In this document: piece by piece, positions 32,646-36,787 of the stretch
Layout: every line of letters begins with the position of its first letter
Position numbering within the stretch: the stretch's first letter is position 1
Assembly (NCBI GenBank): GCA_021200415.1
Contig: JAJQGO010000035.1
Coordinates: forward strand, 1 to 36,787
Length of the DNA: 36,787 bases
Direction: 5' to 3'
Source: Ruminococcus sp.
GTDB lineage: Bacteria; Bacillota; Clostridia; Oscillospirales; Ruminococcaceae
Notes under the pieces: generated by a model
What the model saw: only the letters and a program-made list of their open reading frames with translations
Told to the model about the DNA's origin: nothing
Database searches by the model: none
Translations under genes and position numbers: made by a program

Positions 32646-32674
32646 TTGACAAGAATTCTGAAATTTGGTATAAT
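32646..32674 (+). promoter_or_regulatory. SigA-type promoter of tRNA-Lys
   Basis: TTGACA (32646-32651), 17-base spacer, TATAAT (32669-32674): a full consensus promoter. Confidence 0.9.
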
Positions 32675-32686
32675 AGAAAACGTTGT

Positions 32687-32762
32687 GAGACATTAGCTCA
32701 GTTGGTAGAGCATACGCCTTTTAAGCGTAGGGTCGAGGGTTCAAATCCCTCATGTCTCACCA
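32687..32762 (+). tRNA. tRNA-Lys (anticodon TTT)
   Basis: A 76-base cloverleaf with encoded CCA: acceptor GAGACAT/ATGTCTC fully paired, D-arm GCTCAGTTGGTAGAGC, anticodon loop CTTTTAA (anticodon TTT), T-arm GGTTCAAATCC. tRNA genes are common integration targets, and the decayed mobile region begins just downstream. Confidence 0.96.
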
Positions 32763-32766
32763 ACTG

Positions 32767-32801
32767 TCGCCTTTATTTAAACAAATAAGGGCGATTTTTT
32801 T
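32767..32801 (+). terminator. Terminator of tRNA-Lys
   Basis: TCGCCTTTATTT (32767-32778) pairs with AAATAAGGGCGA (32783-32794; one G-T pair), then a run of seven Ts. Confidence 0.9.
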
Positions 32802-32810
32802 AGCTGATGA

Positions 32811-32844
32811 TAGAAAAAATCCCACTGACATTTCAGTGGGATTT
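32811..32844 (-). terminator. Minus-strand terminator
   Basis: A perfect 12-base stem, AAATCCCACTGA (32817-32828) and TCAGTGGGATTT (32833-32844). The T-run is on the minus strand, so it should stop a transcript coming from the right, where only very short frames exist. Confidence 0.8.
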
Positions 32845-32853
32845 CCGTATAAT

Positions 32854-32958
32854 TTATTTGTGGAGCTTAAATAAATTAGAGTATTTTATTTCATATGCCA
32901 CAATAATTACAATTGGAATGAGGATTCCAAGATGTATTATAGAAAAATCATTAAGCAT
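32854..32958 (-). CDS. Candidate 34-residue membrane peptide
   Basis: The minus-strand frame from the ATG at 32958 encodes one hydrophobic helix (IIHLGILIPIVIIVAYEI) between short polar ends, and stops 10 bases before a strong terminator. No convincing ribosome binding site is seen, and the frame is open further upstream without a start, so it may be the end of a decayed gene. A type I toxin-like peptide is possible but unproven. A second short frame (28 codons, 32951-33037, TTG start) overlaps it. I see nothing else in 33038-33143. Confidence 0.3.
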   Translation of the reverse strand: MLNDFSIIHLGILIPIVIIVAYEIKYSNLFKLHK

Positions 32959-33143
32959 AAGGTTTGCACTCAGAAGGGGATTGAAGCTCCTGAATAGCTT
33001 TGTTCAAATCTTTAACTAAAAATCTGCAAAATTTCAATTTGAAAAGCTCGATAAGTTAAGAATTTTTGCAAAAAAATCCTACTGGTTAAGTTTCTGAATG
33101 CTTTGGAAATATCTGATCATATGACAAATTTGTAATATTGATA

Positions 33144-33228
33144 GAACGCCGTGTGCGGTGAAAGTCGCATGCACGGTGCGGAACGGGGGAAAATTCGGAG
33201 ATTATTTCAAAGGATTACCTATCGTTAT
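33144..33228 (+). mobile_element. 3' end of a group II intron (domains V and VI)
   Basis: The stretch 33144-33179 folds as domain V: GCCGTG and TGCGG arms closed by a GAAA-containing loop, a two-base bulge (TG) on the 3' side, and a CGC triad at the base, as in bacterial class C introns. Domain VI follows and the intron appears to end with ACCTATCGTTAT near 33228. Domains I-IV and the reverse transcriptase/maturase are absent, so this is a truncated, immobile remnant. The coding frame of a phage tail gene resumes immediately after it. Confidence 0.82.
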
Positions 33229-33230
33229 AA

Positions 33231-33500
33231 ATTGCCCTTATCACCACGGAATTCGCATTGCTGTTTGAATTTACAGGAGATAAGAATAAGATTCGTCATG
33301 TGCTGTATCGATGCTCGGCAAGTCGTCCTGCAACGGAAGGACAGACACGAGAGGATTCCACAGAAGTAAAGACGGAAACACTGTCTATGACCGCTTCCGC
33401 ACTGCCGACCGGTCTTGTAAAGTCAAAGACTTGTGAATCGACAGATGACAGTACCTATGAAAATTGGTACAATCAACCGTATTCTCCCAGTACGACTTAA
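33231..33500 (+). pseudogene. Phage major tail (tube) protein, C-terminal fragment
   Basis: About 89 codons of open frame directly follow the intron end, with no start of their own (a stop spans the junction). They read ITTEFALLFEFTGDKNKIRH, then EVKTETLSMTASALPTGLVK and TYENWYNQPYSP, which match the C-terminus of phi13-type major tail proteins of Firmicutes phages. The first part of the gene is gone. The tail-chaperone gene follows after 16 bases, as in phage genomes. Confidence 0.78.
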
Positions 33501-33720
33501 GTGAGAGGGTGATCGAATGGGTGTACAGAAGAATATCGTAGTGGACGGAAAGGAAGTCCCGTTCAAGGCGAGCGCTGCCGTGCCAAGGCTCTATCGCTTG
33601 AAATTTCGCAGAGATATCTACATCGATTTTGCAAAATTAGAAAGCGGTATCGAAGAAAACAATCCGGAACAATCCATAATGGGAATTGAATCTCTGGAAA
33701 TTTTCGAGAACATCGCCTAC

Positions 33721-33774
33721 GGACGCCCAGCGGAAATGGCGTCCGCACGCACCGCCTGAAGATGCGGAGTGTAC
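33721..33774 (+). repeat. Hairpin insertion 1 in the tail-chaperone gene
   Basis: 54 bases (51 plus a duplicated TAC: GCC-TAC before, TAC-ATC after). GGACGCC (33721-33727) pairs with GGCGTCC (33738-33744) around the loop CAGCGGAAAT. It contains an in-frame TGA. Confidence 0.65.
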
Positions 33775-33792
33775 ATCATGGCTAAGCACGCA

Positions 33793-33846
33793 CCCCGACC
33801 GATTTTAGGGAGGAGGTGCAACGGGCACTTTCCTCTGCCCGTTGTA
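33793..33846 (-). repeat. Hairpin insertion 2 in the tail-chaperone gene
   Basis: 54 bases with no stop in the gene's frame (18 extra codons). CAACGGGCA and TGCCCGTTG form a perfect 9-base stem (about 33819-33844). On the minus strand its loop region reads CAGAGGAAAG, nearly that of insertion 1 (CAGCGGAAAT), and both are followed by a GCACC(T/G)CCT-like segment. Confidence 0.65.
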
Positions 33847-33891
33847 GATCCAAAAGGCGTTCCCAGTGAACCAGATGAGTGGCTGGACACC

Positions 33892-33959
33892 CCGAACCGA
33901 GGCAGGATTCTGCTTGAGGTGAGTGGGCGTCCATCGCTTGGATTTGAACGATGGTGCAG
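33892..33959 (-). repeat. Hairpin insertion 3 in the tail-chaperone gene
   Basis: About 68 bases (exact edges uncertain by a few bases). CCATCG and CGATGG form a stem with a 12-base loop; on the minus strand it shares GGACGCCCA with insertion 1 and CACCTC followed by a CGG(T)TCGGGG-like end with insertion 2. It shifts the reading frame. Confidence 0.6.
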
Positions 33960-34042
33960 TTTGGAATTTTCTCCATTTATGAGGTTTTACCACAGCTTTT
34001 AGAACTGTGGGGGCTGAATATGGAAACGCAGTCGACTGCTAA

Positions 34043-34049
34043 AAAAAAC
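34043..34049 (+). promoter_or_regulatory. Slippery heptamer A AAA AAC for -1 frameshifting
   Basis: The chaperone frame reads AAA AAA AAC here. A -1 slip leads directly, with no stop, into the frame of the Gp15-like gene (from CAT at 34049 to ATG at 34070). This is the classic G/GT arrangement of tail chaperones. GACCGAG (34061-34067) could pair with CTCGGTC (34106-34112), and the latter can also form a 10-base stem with 34120-34129. Confidence 0.7.
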
Positions 34050-34069
34050 ATCGTCAAACTGACCGAGTG

Positions 34070-34234
34070 ATGAATACACCGCTTTTTCTGTTAAGATGCA
34101 AACAACTCGGTCTTTCCATGACCGAGTTGGATTTGCTGACGATTGGCGTTGTCAATGATATGTTTACGGAAAAAGAAAATGATACGTTTGACTATCCATA
34201 TAGGGCATCGCAAAGTGATTTTGATGTCTTTTAG
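34070..34234 (+). CDS. Phage Gp15-like tail chaperone partner (T)
   Basis: 54 residues, MNTPLFLLRCKQLGLSMTEL and onward, ending DYPYRASQSDFDVF. It matches the short Gp15-type protein encoded after the tail chaperone in Firmicutes siphophages, where it is made as a -1 frameshift extension of the chaperone. Its ATG overlaps the chaperone stop (TGATG). It overlaps the 3' end of the convergent toxin gene by four bases. It is intact, but with most of the phage missing it is unlikely to have a function. Confidence 0.72.
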   Translation: MNTPLFLLRCKQLGLSMTELDLLTIGVVNDMFTEKENDTFDYPYRASQSDFDVF

Positions 34235-34560
34235 TTGATATCGTTCAGCATTGTTTCAACATCTCTGCCACCATAGAAAATTCTGACGATTGTAACAGTT
34301 TCAGTGTCTTTATCCACGATATAGTAGACTTCGTAATTTCCGACAGGAAAATGTCGCATATTCATGCTATACCAAGGTTCAAAGTCCAAACGAATAAAAC
34401 GTTCAGGTGAGAATTTAAGTTCCTTGATACTCTCCCTGATCCGTTTTATTAGTTTAGCAGCAGTCTGTGGCTCTTTTAACTGCTTTGCAATGTAGCGATA
34501 GATATCTTTTAAATCATTTGTAGCAAGCGGTGTGTATACAACAAGATAAAAATCATTCAT
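34231..34560 (-). CDS. RelE/ParE-family toxin
   Basis: 109 residues of the RelE/ParE fold: an N-terminal helix pair with ATNDLKDIYRYIAKQLKEPQTAAKLI, then the beta-sheet core with RHFPVGNYEVYYIVDKDTETVTIVRIFYGGRD. The YEVYYIVD...VTIVRIFYGGRD end is typical of ParE/RelE toxins; ribosome-dependent mRNA cleavage or gyrase inhibition cannot be told apart from this. Its ATG overlaps the antitoxin stop (ATGA). The pair is inserted between phage tail genes and read against them. Confidence 0.88.
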   Translation of the reverse strand: MNDFYLVVYTPLATNDLKDIYRYIAKQLKEPQTAAKLIKRIRESIKELKFSPERFIRLDFEPWYSMNMRHFPVGNYEVYYIVDKDTETVTIVRIFYGGRDVETMLNDIN

Positions 34561-34862
34561 ACGCCGAATTCCTCTTGAAACTCTGCATCGACATCATCGA
34601 CTGTGTAAAACTTTCCACTTTTCATAGATTCTATGCCCTTAGTTAATTCCACATTCAATTCGTCTCTAGACATACATCCAATTGCAGTCGGCTTTGTAAT
34701 GGGAAGTCTTGAAGTAAAGGGCATGCCATTTTCAAGCACAATTTGACTATACAGCATTTGAATTGCACTGGATGGTGAAATGCCAAGCTGTGAGAGAATT
34801 GCTTCAGCATTTTCTTTTAAATTTGTATCAATACGAGCATATACAGCTGTTGTATTTGCCAT
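34557..34862 (-). CDS. RelB/DinJ-family antitoxin
   Basis: 101 residues. The N-terminal ribbon-helix-helix (TTAVYARIDTNLKENAEAILSQLG and SPSSAIQMLYSQIVLENGMP cut at the loop) binds DNA and the operon's own promoter; the acidic C-terminal part (DDVDAEFQEEFG) should wrap the toxin. It is the first gene of the pair. A GGAGTG site precedes the ATG. Confidence 0.9.
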   Translation of the reverse strand: MANTTAVYARIDTNLKENAEAILSQLGISPSSAIQMLYSQIVLENGMPFTSRLPITKPTAIGCMSRDELNVELTKGIESMKSGKFYTVDDVDAEFQEEFGV

Positions 34863-34886
34863 AGGAAATCACACTCCTTTGGCTTT

Positions 34887-34932
34887 ATTATACCACGTTT
34901 TGCAAATAAATGCAAGTGTTTGCAAGCAATTT
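34887..34932 (-). promoter_or_regulatory. Promoter and TTGCA repeats of the toxin-antitoxin operon
   Basis: On the minus strand TTGCAT (34910-34915), 17-base spacer, TATAAT (34887-34892). TTGCA-type half-sites recur at about 10-base steps through and upstream of the promoter (34898-34932), as expected for a ribbon-helix-helix operator. Confidence 0.7.
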
Positions 34933-34953
34933 TTTTTGAAAAGAGGTGACCAC

Positions 34954-34992
34954 ATGGCAAGCCGAATCAAAGGGGTTGCGATATGTAATTAA
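34954..34992 (+). pseudogene. First codons of a phage tape-measure gene
   Basis: AAGAGGTG ribosome binding site, then ATG and MASRIKG, the usual start of siphophage tail tape-measure proteins, after which the frame runs into unrelated codons and a stop. Its place after the Gp15-like gene fits phage order; the rest of this very long gene has been deleted at about 34975. Confidence 0.6.
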
Positions 34993-35060
34993 GTTGCTCG
35001 ACAAGCTGGAATTTAATTATCTGCATAAAAGCCAACTAACCAGCATCATAATTCCGCCAA

Positions 35061-35237
35061 TCAAAAATGATACGCAGGTAGTAACAATATTGAAATGCCA
35101 AGAATCACCAGAAAAAAGTATCCAATAGGATGTCTTCCTTCGAATTCATCATCTGATGATGCATAGAAATAAGTTTTGTAATCCGTTGGGAGTATCCAAC
35201 CATAGTTCTTGTTTTTAAATTTTTTCTTTTTACCCAT
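35061..35237 (-). CDS. Small membrane protein
   Basis: 58 residues. A very basic N-terminus (MGKKKKFKNKNYG) is followed by a polar middle and one C-terminal hydrophobic helix (IGYFFLVILGISILLLPAY). The start at 35237 has GAGG 7 bases upstream. The function is unknown. It could be the remnant of a larger gene, given the decayed surroundings. Confidence 0.5.
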   Translation of the reverse strand: MGKKKKFKNKNYGWILPTDYKTYFYASSDDEFEGRHPIGYFFLVILGISILLLPAYHF

Positions 35238-35422
35238 GATAATCCTCATTTAAATTCCGATTTAGATTTATATGTATCAATATGAAGTTATAATAATGCC
35301 AAATAACTTCATAAAATTATATCCCCTCTTTGCATTTGTCATGTTGTTGTTGCTATATAGTCACAATAAAACTCCCACTCCGGACGATTTTATTATTATA
35401 TTCCTCAAAATTCAAAGTCCAA

Positions 35423-35800
35423 TTACTTCTTTAAATTATTTTCTTTATCAAAAAAAGTTTTTGCCAAACTTTCATATTCTTGTGCCGTACAAACCTCCAT
35501 ACATTTCTTCTGATATTCTTCAGAACGTTTCAGCATATCAGAAATTTTTAGGCATGGAAACTCGCTGCATTGATTACATTTTTCTACATTATGTTCTTTG
35601 ATACACTCTACTAAGTTATATGTACATTGTTTATGCGAGGCACAACCGGAACAGCTAATTTCTTTATTTGATACAATAGAATTTCTCCAGCCTACTCTAT
35701 ACCATAGTTCTGCCACTCTTTTTAATTCCTCATCACTATGCGCATTGTAGCGAGGACACTCAATGCAATTATCTCCACACAAGGTAATTCTTTCATCCAT
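35423..35800 (-). CDS. DUF3795 cysteine-rich protein
   Basis: 125 residues with cysteine pairs placed as in the DUF3795 family: CGDNCIECPRY at the start, then SCSGCASHKQC, and KCNQCSEFPC. A metal- or cluster-binding role is likely, but no function is established. It is soluble, with a charged helical C-terminus. Spacing between the AAGAAGG site and the ATG is long (about 12 bases). Its A/T-rich codon use resembles the surrounding mobile region more than the core genes to the left. No phage link is evident. Confidence 0.72.
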   Translation of the reverse strand: MDERITLCGDNCIECPRYNAHSDEELKRVAELWYRVGWRNSIVSNKEISCSGCASHKQCTYNLVECIKEHNVEKCNQCSEFPCLKISDMLKRSEEYQKKCMEVCTAQEYESLAKTFFDKENNLKK

Positions 35801-35943
35801 AATAAAAACAACCTTCTTTCATGATAGTCAAATTCCAATTTTCACGAGCAAGCTGCTGCTTATTACCGTATTTCAATTGTATCATATCCCACCCATAAAA
35901 TCAACCGTTTTCCACCCGATATTTCGTTACATCTAACACTTGC

Positions 35944-36060
35944 CTTACCGGAAACGACCGCAGAGAGTTGGTGCGGAACATCAGCGAGATCATCAGGCAG
36001 AACGTCAGATACCACCTATGCTTACAGCATCGGTGAACTCTCCGCATCGCTCAACGTGGT
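35944..36060 (+). pseudogene. Fragment resembling a mobile-element amidoligase/virulence-type protein
   Basis: One frame gives LTGNDRRELVRNISEIIRQN and, after a small deletion and frame change, another gives TYAYSIGELSASLN. Together they resemble the conserved start of a protein common on integrative elements and phages of gut Firmicutes (T-G-x-D-R-K-x-L-V ... AYxIG). There is no start or intact frame, so it is a relic. The identification is from memory and weak. Confidence 0.35.
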
Positions 36061-36274
36061 TCATCTGCATGACACAGCGATAGTTTAGCAAGCACAAGCC
36101 AATGCACAGATTTATCAGCAAAATCAACAAATTTTAGCAACTGCACAAATCACGATGAACAACACTGCAATTGCCGCAAAATACGCACAGATTTCGGCAA
36201 TCAACAGCGAAGTTTCATTGAAGCTGCAATCCAAAGAACTGGCTTATCAAAAGGCAGATTTCTGGTTAAAATAA
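36061..36274 (+). pseudogene. Gln/Ala-rich C-terminal fragment, probably phage
   Basis: Open from 36089 (just after a TAG) to the TAA at 36272-36274, 61 codons, reading QAQANAQIYQQNQQILATAQ and ending SKELAYQKADFWLK. It has no start codon context or ribosome binding site and looks like the helical end of a phage structural or scaffold-type protein. The family is not identified. Confidence 0.35.
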
Positions 36275-36300
36275 TGTTGATAAAAATAGGATTAACAGTA

Positions 36301-36344
36301 AAATCCCTTTCATCGGAGATTCTTCTCTGATGAAAGGGATTTTT
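36301..36344. terminator. Bidirectional terminator
   Basis: A 19-base stem with one G-T pair (36301-36319 with 36324-36342), a 4-base loop, and A/T runs on both sides. It ends the convergent nuclease-like gene and any plus-strand phage transcript. Confidence 0.88.
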
Positions 36345-36356
36345 GAATAGAATTTT

Positions 36357-36787
36357 TTATTCTTCTTCCAACTTCACCCGACAAGCCTTATCACAAAACG
36401 CCACGCCATATTTCAAAATCTTCTGGAAACAGTCATATTTCAGTTCAGCTTCATATCGATTCGTTTCGATTTGCTGTAATGCTTCGTCACACTTAGCATC
36501 TAAATCACGGAATTTCTCTGCTACTTTGATTTCCAAAATCACAGCTAATTTATGTCGCTTCCGTTCTAATACGAGCAAATCCGGACGTCCATCACCACTT
36601 TCTCGATTAGACTTCACATCGTATCCCTTAAAACCAACCAACAGTCCCGATAAAAAGCCATGATAATAGTTTTCTTTGCTGTCATAGTAGCTGATTGTTT
36701 CGTCGAGCCAATCGCCTAAAAGTGTTTCGAATTCGTCCGCATTTCCATTTATCATAGCCGTGAACAAATCATCACGTGAAGTGCTTC
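36357..36787 (-). CDS. PD-(D/E)XK nuclease-domain protein, C-terminal part (runs off the window)
   Basis: The visible 143 or so codons are the C-terminus of a larger gene open to the window edge. GDGRPDLLVLERKRHKLAVILEIKVA holds the D-x(n)-E-x-K triad of the PD-(D/E)XK superfamily type found at the end of AAA-ATPase-like (DUF1703) proteins abundant in ruminococci and Bacteroidetes. YYHGFLSGLLVGF upstream is typical of that family. Function in the cell is not established. The stop at 36357 is 13 bases from a strong terminator. Confidence 0.8.
   Translation of the reverse strand, partial: STSRDDLFTAMINGNADEFETLLGDWLDETISYYDSKENYYHGFLSGLLVGFKGYDVKSNRESGDGRPDLLVLERKRHKLAVILEIKVAEKFRDLDAKCDEALQQIETNRYEAELKYDCFQKILKYGVAFCDKACRVKLEEE

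Larger units (their letters stand above)
33517..34070 (+). pseudogene. Phage tail assembly chaperone (G), split by three insertions
   Basis: Residues 1-68 (MGVQKNIVVDGKEVPFKASA to FENIAY, 33517-33720) match the phage tail assembly chaperone of Firmicutes siphophages. The rest is present but interrupted: IMAKHA (33775-33792), DPKGVPSEPDEWLDT (33847-33891), then FGIFSIYEVLPQLLELWGLN to the TGA at 34068-34070. Leaving out the inserted pieces gives a continuous protein of about 125 residues of the expected length. As it stands the first insertion brings a TGA and the third shifts the frame, so the gene is broken unless the pieces are skipped. The ribosome binding site GAGAGGGTG and the 3' slippery site are intact. 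Confidence 0.8.

Noticed and set aside
33151..33369. Frame over the group II intron end
   Set aside because: It reads through structured intron RNA and out of frame across the tail gene; no family likeness.
33718..33774. Proven translational bypass at the TAC-TAC flanks
   Set aside because: Matched codons flank only the first insertion; the second has GCA/GTA and the third has no matching pair, and the elements lie in both orientations, so insertion of a palindromic element is the simpler reading.
33769..34002. 77-codon frame spanning insertions 2 and 3 as a gene
   Set aside because: It is the chaperone's own frame (IMAKHA, DPKGVPSEPDEWLDT) read through the inserted pieces, then out of frame; no start signal.
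34946..35128. 60-codon frame after the tape-measure start
   Set aside because: It overlaps the true ATG in another frame, crosses a deletion junction and shows no family likeness.

Overview
The window looks like a chromosome segment of a fibre-degrading, spore-forming member of the Firmicutes, most likely Ruminococcus or a close Oscillospiraceae relative. This rests on a GH30 xylanase carrying a type I dockerin (a cellulosome part), a forespore sigma factor SigG, Thr/Ala-Pro-rich surface linkers, Gram-positive ribosome binding sites and many textbook SigA promoters with 17-base spacers. The genus call is an inference from gene content.

Layout. 1-8.9 kb: AraC regulator (-), small membrane protein (-), 8-oxoguanine glycosylase (-), then a probable operon of a TPM-domain lipoprotein, a short-chain dehydrogenase and a GH2 glycosidase, followed by the small alarmone synthetase RelQ and two small genes, one a YdbC/PC4-type protein. 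8.9-16.4 kb: GH13 amylase fused to a DUF1653 domain with an HD hydrolase (-), sigG, a membrane-anchored low-complexity protein, the dockerin-bearing GH30 xylanase with CBM22, and an MFS sugar-type permease (-). 16.4-24.1 kb: a tightly coupled five-gene operon for a membrane-independent amino/imino-acid dehydrogenase (ornithine-cyclodeaminase-like protein, 2Fe-2S protein, FAD/ferredoxin alpha subunit, BFD-like 2Fe-2S protein, DAO-type beta subunit), then a PII signal protein with an APC amino-acid permease, then an AraC regulator. The dehydrogenase operon and the PII-permease operon share an almost identical 24-base upstream element, a palindrome over the -10 and a short leader hairpin with a T-tract, so they look like one nitrogen-responsive regulon.

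24.2-26.2 kb: a free-standing phage lysis cassette (two small proteins, a tail-fibre-like protein, a holin with an in-frame TGA, an M23-LysM endolysin). 26.2-32.4 kb: nitroreductase, a two-ATPase ABC exporter operon (-) facing a TetR-DUF389-MBL operon (+) across interlocked promoters, then tRNA-Arg (-) and tRNA-Lys (+).

32.8-36.8 kb: a decaying prophage/mobile region. It keeps phage synteny (tail tube C-terminus, tail chaperone G, Gp15-like T, the first codons of a tape-measure gene), preceded by the 3' end of a group II intron (domains V and VI) and interrupted by a RelBE-type toxin-antitoxin pair. The tail-chaperone gene has three short hairpin-bearing insertions of about 54, 54 and 68 bases that resemble each other once orientation is taken into account. 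This is the least explained structure in the window. The last gene is a PD-(D/E)XK nuclease-type protein cut by the window edge.

The observations most worth following are the shared cis-element/leader linking the PII-permease and dehydrogenase operons, the small palindromic insertions inside the phage gene, and the GH13-DUF1653 fusion.
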